A stretch of DNA of 46,844 nt. It comes from a virus. Shown piece after piece: positions 16,816-23,805 of the stretch. Made by a program: the position numbers and the translations under genes. The stretch is from positions 1 to 46,844 of IMG/VR virus record IMGVR_UViG_3300025674_000073; one strand, written 5' to 3'. The notes under the pieces are model-generated. The model saw only the letters and a program-made list of their open reading frames with translations. It did not search any database and was not told the DNA's origin. Position 1 is the stretch's first letter. Every line of letters starts with the position of its first letter.

Positions 16816-18031
16816 TATACCAGGTAATAAAGAATATGTAGACTACTTTTTTAAAAATCACAAGTTGTTTTTTTGTGATAATTTACCTTGGCAATTTTAT
16901 AATTTAGAAAATTCAAAAAGATTTAACTCAACTAACTTGGAAGTTAGATTGGACTATTTATTTTCCAAACAAGGTTTTTTTAACAGAATGGATATTGAAA
17001 ATAATTTTCCAGAACACTTTGATGAATATGCTGACTATTCTTATAATTTTAAAAATAAAAGATACATAAGTCAAGAACTAATTTCAAATGGATTTAACAA
17101 CCCAACCCATACAAGTTTTAAAAATAACTCAAATGATATAGTTATTGATTTTGATAATCCTACAAGTGTTTATAAAAAAACTTCTATTGTTACGCATCCT
17201 GGAAACACCAGATTTTATTCTTCTACATTTTTACAAAAAAATTTAAATAAGTGTTTTATTTATGTTAATAAAAAATATTACTATGACGGAATGTTCAAGA
17301 CCCAATTAAAAGAAATAAAAACAATTGAAGAAGCATTTTCTTATTGGAAACCGGTTGAAAATGTAAAACCTGAAAATCGTAGATATGACTTTGTTCATAT
17401 TAAAGTTTTAGAAAGTGATAATGAAGACACTTTTATGGGTTCCAAAAGACACTTAATTACAGATTGTAGTATTTTAAAGTTGTGGAAACTATTAGATAAT
17501 TCAAAAGTAAATGATATTACAATTAGAGGTGTGAATTATTTAGATACTTTACAATATATGTCCAGAGTTAATGAGTCTGGTAAAGAATTAGCAAATATAA
17601 TATTTGAAAAAAACCTAACTATTTACACAAATTCAAATAAAGATTTAAAAAAATACTTTTTAAATGTAAGAAATGGTCTAATAAAAAGTGCAAAAAACTT
17701 TTTACTTAATTATAAAAAGTTAAATAAAGACTTTGTTTTTGATAAAGTGGACAAATTTGATTTTGATGTTGTGGTGGTAGATAAAAAACCAAACAACATA
17801 TCAGAACTAAATGGTAATAAAGGATTTGCTATTTGGATTGACAAAGATATGGTAGAAAAAACCAATAGAGAGATTTTTGAGTTTTTATGTTTTACGCGAA
17901 GAGATGTAAAATTAGCAGAAACAAAAGACGGAAAAATATCAGTAGTGAATTGTCGTGATATTAATTCCAACATAAAATGGGTAATACACGAAGAATTTTT
18001 AAAATGTGGGGTAAATACAGATGAAAGATAG
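16805..18031 (+). CDS. Hypothetical protein with HPGNTR motif (possible ParB/Srx-like fold)
   Basis: This 408-residue protein is not recognisable as a whole. Residues 91-154 hold an ELISNGFNNP stretch and later SIVTHPGNTRFY followed by NKCFIYVNK. That order resembles the ParB/sulfiredoxin pattern of 'nG..nP.....hPG.tR.......iyv', as in the two shorter proteins at 8769 and 10228. The C-terminal half has several Lys- and Asn-rich segments and no membrane helix. It lies between an aminotransferase and a dehydrogenase, overlapping both, so it is part of the same pathway. The fold call is tentative. Confidence 0.42.
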   Translation: MLSNIPGNKEYVDYFFKNHKLFFCDNLPWQFYNLENSKRFNSTNLEVRLDYLFSKQGFFNRMDIENNFPEHFDEYADYSYNFKNKRYISQELISNGFNNPTHTSFKNNSNDIVIDFDNPTSVYKKTSIVTHPGNTRFYSSTFLQKNLNKCFIYVNKKYYYDGMFKTQLKEIKTIEEAFSYWKPVENVKPENRRYDFVHIKVLESDNEDTFMGSKRHLITDCSILKLWKLLDNSKVNDITIRGVNYLDTLQYMSRVNESGKELANIIFEKNLTIYTNSNKDLKKYFLNVRNGLIKSAKNFLLNYKKLNKDFVFDKVDKFDFDVVVVDKKPNNISELNGNKGFAIWIDKDMVEKTNREIFEFLCFTRRDVKLAETKDGKISVVNCRDINSNIKWVIHEEFLKCGVNTDER

Positions 18032-18845
18032 AATATTATTTATAACACCAGTAAAACATTTAGCAGAATTTTATAGTTATGCTTTACAAAACTATGAAGT
18101 GTTGGAATTAATAGAACCAACATATCAAGATGTTAAAATACAATTACCAAATTTTGATATATTATTTTGTGCACCCAATCATCAAACATTTGTTATTGAT
18201 GAAGACTTAATCAAAGACTCAAATGTAAAATCTATATTGTCACCGTCAACAGGACTCAATCACATCAATGTTGATTCGGTTCCAATTGTATCGGTAAAGA
18301 ACGATAAGGTTTTAAATGATGTTTGGTCAACAGCAGAACACACTTTATATCTAATATTATCAATAGTTAGAGGAAAACACGAACTACACGACAAAACATT
18401 AGGTATCATTGGATATGGAAGACTTGGCAAAATGGTAGAACAATTATGTAGACCATTGTTTAAAAAAATCATATCAGTAGATAAAGGTGATAGTCTTGAT
18501 AAATTATACAATGAAAGTGATGTAGTTTCACTTCATATGGATTACAATCCTACAACAGAATATATGATTGACAACGAATTCCTAAGTCATTTTAAAAAGA
18601 ACATTTACTTAATCAACACAGCAAGAGGTGAGATTGTAAATGAACAAGATATAAAACACTTACTATCAGTCGGTAGAATCAAAGGATATGCTACTGATGT
18701 ATTGCAAACAGAATACAATGAACAAAAGTCAGTATTTTATGGAGTGGATTATGTAATCACTACACCACACATTGCGGGAACATCAATAGAAGCACAAGAA
18801 AAAACATACAAAAGGGTATTGGAGAAATATGAAAACACTAAATAA
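18021..18845 (+). CDS. D-isomer-specific 2-hydroxyacid dehydrogenase (PHGDH-like)
   Basis: The 274-residue product has STGLNHINVDS in the place of the family's substrate-binding STGxxxID, then LGIIGYGRLGKMV (128-140) as the Rossmann GxGxxG. VVSLHMDYNPTT, INTARGEIVNE and TTPHIAGTS carry the helix, Arg/Glu and catalytic His positions. This family oxidises or reduces D-2-hydroxyacids with NAD(H). It is shorter than 3-phosphoglycerate dehydrogenase and lacks a regulatory ACT domain. With the neighbouring HisC-like aminotransferase, it could make an amino compound from a hydroxyacid. Confidence 0.82.
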   Translation: MKDRILFITPVKHLAEFYSYALQNYEVLELIEPTYQDVKIQLPNFDILFCAPNHQTFVIDEDLIKDSNVKSILSPSTGLNHINVDSVPIVSVKNDKVLNDVWSTAEHTLYLILSIVRGKHELHDKTLGIIGYGRLGKMVEQLCRPLFKKIISVDKGDSLDKLYNESDVVSLHMDYNPTTEYMIDNEFLSHFKKNIYLINTARGEIVNEQDIKHLLSVGRIKGYATDVLQTEYNEQKSVFYGVDYVITTPHIAGTSIEAQEKTYKRVLEKYENTK

Positions 18846-19359
18846 CTTTTTAGAAACAACAGAATATAAATGGATAGAAAAAATGTTTGTTAGTGGAGGT
18901 AAATATCTTAGTGCACTTAACTACATTGTAGAACACCAACCAAAAGTTATCGTGGAATATGGTGGTGGACAAAGCACACTTATGATAACAGAACTTGTTA
19001 ATTATTTGGACTATGGTGGTAAGGTAATCGCTTATGAAAGTGATGAATATTGGTATAACCAACACATAGAAAGTGGTTGGAATAAACATAACAATATAAA
19101 ACTTGTCAATATTGAGCAGGTAGATATTGGTGTTAGATATATTCACCCGATAGAAGATGTTCAAGGAGTTGATTTTGTAATATTAGACGGGCCTGATTTA
19201 AGAAAGTTTACACCATATCCACACACAACATATAATTTGAAAGACATTGTTGACTACATAGGACAAGAAATTCCTTATTTTATTGACGGAAGGACTGGAA
19301 CAAGGAACTTTTACAAACATTTAGGTTATACCACAGATATAGGAGATAGAAAATTATGA
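18829..19359 (+). CDS. Methyltransferase-like Rossmann protein
   Basis: The protein has 176 residues. VIVEYGGGQSTLMI (40-53) resembles SAM-binding motif I, followed by KVIAYESDEYW, whose acidic residue ends strand 2. DFVILDGPD fits motif II of small class I methyltransferases. A late PYFIDGRTGTRNFY is unusual and may form part of the substrate site. It is likely a methyltransferase or a related nucleotide-binding enzyme of the glycan operon. The ATG has GGAG about 5 nt upstream, inside the previous gene. Confidence 0.6.
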   Translation: MKTLNNFLETTEYKWIEKMFVSGGKYLSALNYIVEHQPKVIVEYGGGQSTLMITELVNYLDYGGKVIAYESDEYWYNQHIESGWNKHNNIKLVNIEQVDIGVRYIHPIEDVQGVDFVILDGPDLRKFTPYPHTTYNLKDIVDYIGQEIPYFIDGRTGTRNFYKHLGYTTDIGDRKL

Positions 19360-20165
19360 AAATAATAACTGAACTATGTCAAAACCATAATGGAGATATC
19401 AACATCGTAAAAGATATGGTAGAACAATCTAAACTTAGTGGTGCGGACATTTGTAAAATACAATCCATTAAAGCAGATTCATTAACCAACAGAAGTGAAT
19501 ATGAATCATTCAGAACCTATCAATCTGAATACGATAGATTTAAAGAATTAGAATTAAGTTATGATGATGAAAAGAAATTTATAGACTTTTGCGGACAAGA
19601 CATAATACCAATGACCACAATCTTTTCCACTACTGATTATGATTATTATAATTCATTAGGATACGATTATTTAAAACTTAGTGGATATTCTATGGAAGCA
19701 TTTGACTATGGACTAAAATTAGATAAGTTTAATTTTAAACACTTGGTATTCTCAACATCAAGTTTAACTTTAGACGAAATCAAACAATGTATTGATAATT
19801 TACAAGGAGTTGATTTTACAATATTACATTGTGTTTGTTTGTATCCAACACCATTTGAAAAAGTAAATTTATCATCAATAGAACTTTTAAAAACTTTACA
19901 CGATAACATTGGACTTAGTGACCACTCAAATAATTTATTAATTAGTAAACAAGCAATACTACAAGGTATTGATATGTTGGAAAAACACTTTACCATTTTA
20001 AACAAAGAAAAAACAAGAGACGGACAAGTTTCTATTAATCCACAAGAATTACGAGAATTAAATCAGTTTAGAAAATATTCTCGTGAACAACAATTCAGAA
20101 TATTAAATACATTTAACGATAAACAAAAATTTAATCACAAATATTATAGAGGTAGATTTAAATGA
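19356..20165 (+). CDS. neuB: NeuB-like nonulosonate synthase without C-terminal antifreeze-like domain
   Basis: NeuB enzymes condense phosphoenolpyruvate with a six-carbon sugar to give nonulosonic acids. The TIM-barrel landmarks are present: ITELCQNHNGD (Glu6), CKIQSIKADSL, YLKLSGYSM, STSSLTLDEI, LHCVCLYPTP with VNLSSIELL, IGLSDHSN, and MLEKHFTILNKEKTRDGQVS. The protein ends at 269 residues shortly after the barrel, so the roughly 60-residue SAF/antifreeze-like domain of canonical NeuB (about 340 residues) is missing. The NeuA-like gene at 9584 complements it. The product could be sialic-, pseudaminic- or legionaminic-like. Confidence 0.82.
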   Translation: MKIITELCQNHNGDINIVKDMVEQSKLSGADICKIQSIKADSLTNRSEYESFRTYQSEYDRFKELELSYDDEKKFIDFCGQDIIPMTTIFSTTDYDYYNSLGYDYLKLSGYSMEAFDYGLKLDKFNFKHLVFSTSSLTLDEIKQCIDNLQGVDFTILHCVCLYPTPFEKVNLSSIELLKTLHDNIGLSDHSNNLLISKQAILQGIDMLEKHFTILNKEKTRDGQVSINPQELRELNQFRKYSREQQFRILNTFNDKQKFNHKYYRGRFK

Positions 20166-20890
20166 TATTACTTTGTAATGGAGATAGTTGGACACAAGGT
20201 GATTCACCAGCACAAACACCAAATTGGAACGCAAAACCAAATTTAGATTGGTATAATATTATACCTGACTTTGGAGAACATTGTAACTTTCATCCAGATA
20301 GGGTATTATATAAGTTTTACGATAGTGATATATGGCCAAAAGTATTAGGAAAAAAACTTGGAGTAGAAACTTGGAATTGTGGTAGGTTGGGTGCAAGTAA
20401 TGATAAAATCATTAGAACTACAATTAATTCTATTGAGTATTTAGAATCATTAGGTAAAACAGATATATTTGTTGTGATTGGTTTGACCAGTATAAATCGA
20501 TATAGTAATTTAGAATTAAACTATTCATATGAAGAATTGAGAATTGAAAGTGATAATATTAATCCAGTATTGGTTCAAAAGAATTTAGTAAATTTAATCA
20601 ATATTCAGAACTATTTATCTATGAAAGGTTATGATTATTTAATATTTAATGCGTTTGATACTCTAATGGAAGATGATTTTAAGTCTTTACCATTGTATCA
20701 ATATATTGATTTTGACAAAATTTACAACAATGATTTAACGGCACACTTTAGAAATTATATAGATAATAAATTTAATACTATGTGGCATGTAAACGGAAAA
20801 CACTACCAAGCAGCACACCCAACAGATTTTTCTCACATAGAGTGGGGTAATGAATTACATAAATACATTAAGGAGAACTATAATGTTTAA
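20162..20890 (+). CDS. SGNH/GDSL-type hydrolase-like protein (paralog 7 of 7)
   Basis: The last gene of the glycan train encodes 242 residues. Block I is LLCNGDSWTQGD with Ser9, and block II is GRLGASNDKIIRTTI, very like SNDGIVRRTL of the first paralog at 306. Block III reads VVIGLTSINRY. The C-terminal AAHPTDFSHIEWG keeps the His-Pro but has Gln-Ala where DxxH would place Asp. The start codon overlaps the NeuB stop (ATGA). The role should match that of the other copies, acyl handling on the sugar, with uncertain activity. Confidence 0.72.
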   Translation: MILLCNGDSWTQGDSPAQTPNWNAKPNLDWYNIIPDFGEHCNFHPDRVLYKFYDSDIWPKVLGKKLGVETWNCGRLGASNDKIIRTTINSIEYLESLGKTDIFVVIGLTSINRYSNLELNYSYEELRIESDNINPVLVQKNLVNLINIQNYLSMKGYDYLIFNAFDTLMEDDFKSLPLYQYIDFDKIYNNDLTAHFRNYIDNKFNTMWHVNGKHYQAAHPTDFSHIEWGNELHKYIKENYNV

Positions 20891-20987
20891 GAAAATAAAA
20901 CAATGGTTTGTTAATTTTAAAAATAAAAGAAAATTAGCAAAAAAACTCAAAGAACTTCGCAAACGAGACCCGTTCATATATAAATAA
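20883..20987 (+). CDS. 34-residue basic protein, small conserved-looking ORF
   Basis: A short ORF starts at the ATG at 20883, preceded by AAGGAG at 20870-20875, and overlaps the end of the SGNH gene by 8 nt. The product begins MFKKIKQWFVNFKNKRK and ends RKRDPFIYK. It is rich in Lys and Arg, with an amphipathic N-terminal helix. I recall very similar tiny proteins ending in RDPFIY from marine T4-like phages, which supports it being real, but no function is known. The good ribosome binding site and the overlap favour translation. Confidence 0.6.
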   Translation: MFKKIKQWFVNFKNKRKLAKKLKELRKRDPFIYK

Positions 20988-21033
20988 AACTTCTAAATCT
21001 TATATTTATAGTTGTATACAAATATAAATTTTT
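20979..21033 (+). promoter_or_regulatory. Candidate promoter region between glycan operon and region 2
   Basis: TATAAATA at 20979-20986 equals the T4 late promoter consensus but overlaps the stop of the 34-residue ORF. ATATTTAT at 21002-21009 is the octamer found in most other gaps of this window and ends 33 nt before the ATG of the kinase gene at 21043. The stretch also forms an AT-only inverted repeat, TTATATTT (21000-21007) with AAATATAA (21020-21027). One of these elements probably starts transcription of region 2; which one cannot be decided here. Confidence 0.4.
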
Positions 21034-21042
21034 AGGACTAAA

Positions 21043-21801
21043 ATGATTAAATTATCAGAATTACTACACGAAGGATACAGAGACCCAGGTATTTTCAAAG
21101 CAGTGTTCTTAGCAGGTGGGCCGGGTTCGGGTAAAACCTACATAGCAAAAGGATTGTTTGGAATACCAGAAAAGGTAAATGTATCTCAAAGTGGTTTAAA
21201 AATGGTCAATTCAGACAAAGAACTTAAATTTCTTCTAAACAAATACGGATTTGGAACAAATTTAGACGCATTACCAGATGAAGTGTTTTCAAATCTAACC
21301 AATCCATCAGACCCTAAATATAGTGGGTTAAGAACTTTCGCAAAAGACTTAACAGCAGAAAGAAGAAGATTATATCAGAACGGAAGACTCGGAATGATTA
21401 TTGACGGAACCGGTGATGATTATCAAAAAATTGCAAGAGAAAAGGCAGAATTAGAAGATATCGGATATGATTGTTATATGATATTTGTCAACACTACTTT
21501 AGAAGTAGCACTTGATAGAAATGAAAAAAGAGATAGAGTTTTACCAGAAAAAATCGTATCAGATTCTCACAAAGAAGTAAATAGAAATATTGGTGCATTT
21601 CAAGGACTATTTGGTTCTGGTAATTTTATGATTGTTGATAACAATCAATACAAAACAGAAGCAGAAGCAAAAAAAAGATTTAAGATGTTGGTTAAACAAG
21701 GATTGAGTAAATTTATAAAAGCACCAATCACAAGTAAAAAAGCTCAGTCTTGGATTAGAAAACAAAAAATATTAGATAAATCAAAAGGAAGGACAAAATA
21801 A
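21043..21801 (+). CDS. P-loop kinase (zeta-toxin/AAA-like) with capsid-targeting-like N-terminus
   Basis: The 252-residue protein has Walker A GGPGSGKT (residues 25-32) and an IIDGTGDD segment as the likely Walker B or substrate site. MIFVNTTLEVALDRNEKR follows, as in nucleoside- or zeta-type kinases. It should phosphorylate a small molecule or nucleotide. The first ten residues, MIKLSELLHE, match the peptide found on several other proteins in this window and end in LHE, a fit to the (I/L)xE cleavage rule of T4-type prohead protease. It may therefore be packaged. The gene follows an intergenic promoter candidate and abuts the endolysin gene. Confidence 0.7.
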   Translation: MIKLSELLHEGYRDPGIFKAVFLAGGPGSGKTYIAKGLFGIPEKVNVSQSGLKMVNSDKELKFLLNKYGFGTNLDALPDEVFSNLTNPSDPKYSGLRTFAKDLTAERRRLYQNGRLGMIIDGTGDDYQKIAREKAELEDIGYDCYMIFVNTTLEVALDRNEKRDRVLPEKIVSDSHKEVNRNIGAFQGLFGSGNFMIVDNNQYKTEAEAKKRFKMLVKQGLSKFIKAPITSKKAQSWIRKQKILDKSKGRTK

Positions 21802-22283
21802 TGTTAATATCATTTGATGAAATTATAGGAATAACTCTACACCACGAAGGTGGTTATGTTCACGACCCAAAAGATTTAGGTGGTGAAACAAACTTTGGTA
21901 TCGCAAAAAGATTTTATCCAGATGTAGATATAAAAAATCTTACAGAAGACGAAGCAAAGGAAATTTATAAAAGAGATTATTGGGATAGAAATAGAGTGGA
22001 AGAACTACCAGAACACCTTAGACATATATTCTTTGATATGTGTGTAAATCAAGGTAGAGGAACCGCAGTAAAGATTTTACAACGAGCTTGTGTCGCTAAA
22101 GGAGCAGACATCGCAATTGACGGAGGTATGGGGCCAGGCACTATGAATGCAATTGAAACCTACAAACCTTCAAACGATAGAGTTCGTTGTTATAGATTAA
22201 AGCATTACTATGATTTAGTAAATGCAAAACCAGAACAAGAAAGATTTTTGTTCGGGTGGTATAAACGAGCAATATCAATTTAG
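21801..22283 (+). CDS. Endolysin, GH108 N-acetylmuramidase type
   Basis: The 160-residue product starts with ITLHHEGGYVHDPKDLGGETNFGI, the GH108 signature in which Glu16 of HEGG is the catalytic residue. RDYWDRNRVEELP and IFFDMCVNQG follow, as in this family. The C-terminal third, IAIDGGMGPGTMNAI, resembles the small peptidoglycan-binding domain (PG_binding_3). It should cleave peptidoglycan glycan strands for host lysis. There is no signal peptide, so a holin is expected but not identified nearby. Its ATG overlaps the kinase stop codon. Confidence 0.85.
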   Translation: MLISFDEIIGITLHHEGGYVHDPKDLGGETNFGIAKRFYPDVDIKNLTEDEAKEIYKRDYWDRNRVEELPEHLRHIFFDMCVNQGRGTAVKILQRACVAKGADIAIDGGMGPGTMNAIETYKPSNDRVRCYRLKHYYDLVNAKPEQERFLFGWYKRAISI

Positions 22284-22293
22284 GAGAAAATAA

Positions 22294-22572
22294 ATGTCAA
22301 CACCAACACAAGGTAGTTTTGTAAATAGAACAAAAGCAATAGATAGACCTAATTCATTTACAGCAGCATATGAAGTAGCAGCATTAACAACTTATGAACC
22401 AACAGGTTCATTTAGAAATACAGCATTCTTGATTGAATCAGGAACTAATTATACTGCTTCATTATTAGAAGGTGGAGACTTGACAGCCGGATTAGTAACA
22501 GGCCAAGTTTACCACATAGCATTAAAGAAAGTTGTTAATGGTGCAGGAACAGTAATTAAATTATTAAAATAA
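22294..22572 (+). CDS. Small hypothetical protein, beta-rich, possibly structural
   Basis: The protein has 92 residues and is preceded by TTTAGGAGAAAATAA, a strong ribosome binding site. It is rich in Thr, Ala and Gly with alternating hydrophobic residues, and ends VVNGAGTVIKLLK, as expected for a small beta-sandwich virion protein. I do not recognise a family. A head-decoration or neck role is a guess from its composition and location. The next gene starts within its stop codon. Confidence 0.5.
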   Translation: MSTPTQGSFVNRTKAIDRPNSFTAAYEVAALTTYEPTGSFRNTAFLIESGTNYTASLLEGGDLTAGLVTGQVYHIALKKVVNGAGTVIKLLK

Positions 22573-22949
22573 TGAGTGAACAAATATCACAAATCATTAG
22601 AGAAGTCATCACAGAATTGATTGACGATAGTCGTTGTATTCATTGTGGTTCAATCACTAATGAAGACTTGAGAAAGTGGTTCGGTAAAGGTGGTGCCGGA
22701 GGAACAACCAAAGGTGGTTGGGACAGATATGGTTCTGACGGACAAAAGTTAGGTAAATGTGGAGACGGAAAAGAAGGTGGTGCTTATGCCGCTTGTTTAA
22801 GTGCCGAGAAAGCTCGTAAACTCGGACCAGACGGAAGAGCAGCATTTGTTCGTAGAAAACGAAGAGACCAAAAGAAAGCTGGTGATACCAAAAAAGGAAA
22901 ACAAAGAAGTAAAGGTAAAGCACCAGTAATGAGTAAAACAGGTGCATAA
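22572..22949 (+). CDS. Basic Gly/Lys-rich protein with Cys residues
   Basis: This 125-residue protein starts MSEQISQIIREVITEL, an amphipathic helix ending in ITE that fits the (I/L)xE rule discussed for capsid-targeted proteins. A CIHCG pair follows at about residue 22. The rest is Gly- and Lys-rich, with WFGKGGAGGTTKGGWDRYG, CGDGKEGGAYAACLS and a C-terminal RKRRDQKK stretch that would bind nucleic acid. Similar Lys-rich modules occur in marine phage proteins, but I cannot name the family. DNA binding inside the capsid is a reasonable guess. Confidence 0.5.
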   Translation: MSEQISQIIREVITELIDDSRCIHCGSITNEDLRKWFGKGGAGGTTKGGWDRYGSDGQKLGKCGDGKEGGAYAACLSAEKARKLGPDGRAAFVRRKRRDQKKAGDTKKGKQRSKGKAPVMSKTGA

Positions 22950-23362
22950 TGTTAAATAAACCGAATTACATTAGAAATGTAGCACCAGTTCCGGCAAACC
23001 AAAAAGACGGAGAACACCAATACTATAATCCAGAAGTGGAAGAAGGTTGGTCAGACAAATATAAAAAAAGTATTGATTGCAATAATCCAAAAGGATTTAG
23101 TCAAAAAGCACATTGTGTAGGACGAAAAAAGAGGGAGACAATAATGAACTTAAAATCATTAGTAAAAGAAACCATTAAAGAAGTAATGACAGAAAGAAAA
23201 TTAAATATGTTTTTTGAAGAAAACACACCAACAAACCCATCAAAGTGGTCTTATTATAAATCACAGGCAAAGAAAAAGTTTGATGTATATCCAAGTGCTT
23301 ATGCAAATGCTTGGGCATCAAAACAATATAAAGCAGCCGGTGGTAGTTGGAAAAAAGGATAG
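22949..23362 (+). CDS. Small modular basic protein with possible internal start
   Basis: The 137-residue frame has an N-terminal part ending SIDCNNPKGFSQKAHCVGRKKR, with two cysteines, and a C-terminal module KWSYYKSQAKKKFDVYPSAYANAWASK rich in aromatic and basic residues. An in-frame ATG at 23144 has GAGGGAG 6-12 nt upstream and would give a 72-residue protein starting MNLKSLVKETIKE, another capsid-targeting-like peptide. Two products from one gene are therefore possible. Both ends look like nucleic-acid-binding modules of phage internal proteins. The function is unknown. Confidence 0.5.
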   Translation: MLNKPNYIRNVAPVPANQKDGEHQYYNPEVEEGWSDKYKKSIDCNNPKGFSQKAHCVGRKKRETIMNLKSLVKETIKEVMTERKLNMFFEENTPTNPSKWSYYKSQAKKKFDVYPSAYANAWASKQYKAAGGSWKKG

Positions 23363-23366
23363 AACT

Positions 23367-23798
23367 ATGAAAGAAGCCAGAGGAAGTTGTTGGGTAGGAT
23401 ATCAACAAGTCGGTATGAAAGACAAAAATGGAAAGAAAGTTCCTAATTGTGTAAAAGAAACCACAGAATTATTTTATGAAGAAAACGGAAAAGGTTATGG
23501 ATACACTTTTGAGTATTTAAGACTACCAGAAGACATCAATGAAGCAGAATATCAAGGTCGTAAAGTTAAACTTGGTAAAATTATGCAAGGTGATGCTAAA
23601 AAGTTTAAAGTTTATGTAAAGAATCCAAAAGGAAATGTAGTCAAGGTAAACTTTGGACAAGGTGGAGATGCTAAAGGTGGAACAATGAGAATCAGAAAAT
23701 CTAATCCAGAAGCAAGGAAATCTTTTAGAGCAAGACACAATTGTGATAATCCAGGCCCACGTCACAAAGCAAGATATTGGGCGTGTAGAACTTGGTAG
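23367..23798 (+). CDS. Basic hypothetical protein with Cys/His/Arg-rich C-terminus
   Basis: I use the ATG at 23367 (143 residues), because the longer frame back to 23214 lies inside the preceding gene. The protein begins MKEARGSCWVGYQQVGMKDKNGKKVPNCVKE. Its C-terminal half reads KVYVKNPKGNVVKVNFGQGG, then RKSNPEARKSFRARHNCDNPGPR, and ends YWACRTW. The PEARKSFRARHNC block recurs in marine phage proteins and looks like a compact Cys/Arg nucleic-acid-binding unit. The INE of LPEDINEAEY is another possible gp21 cut site. Function not known. Confidence 0.5.
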   Translation: MKEARGSCWVGYQQVGMKDKNGKKVPNCVKETTELFYEENGKGYGYTFEYLRLPEDINEAEYQGRKVKLGKIMQGDAKKFKVYVKNPKGNVVKVNFGQGGDAKGGTMRIRKSNPEARKSFRARHNCDNPGPRHKARYWACRTW

Positions 23799-23805
23799 GA
23801 GTAAT

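Noticed and set aside
1-20890. Glycan region read as host chromosome next to an integrated prophage
   Set aside because: No integrase, attachment repeat, strand switch or change in base composition separates it from the head genes; gene spacing and codon style are the same throughout.
23214-23366. Longer N-terminus of the gene starting at 23367
   Set aside because: This stretch lies within the previous gene in another frame and is Gln/His-rich shadow sequence; the ATG at 23367 starts right after the previous stop.
23743-23805. Longer N-terminus of the nucleotidyltransferase-ligase gene starting at 23743
   Set aside because: It lies inside the preceding gene. The ATG at 23806 has TAGGAG at the right distance and gives the targeting-like peptide.
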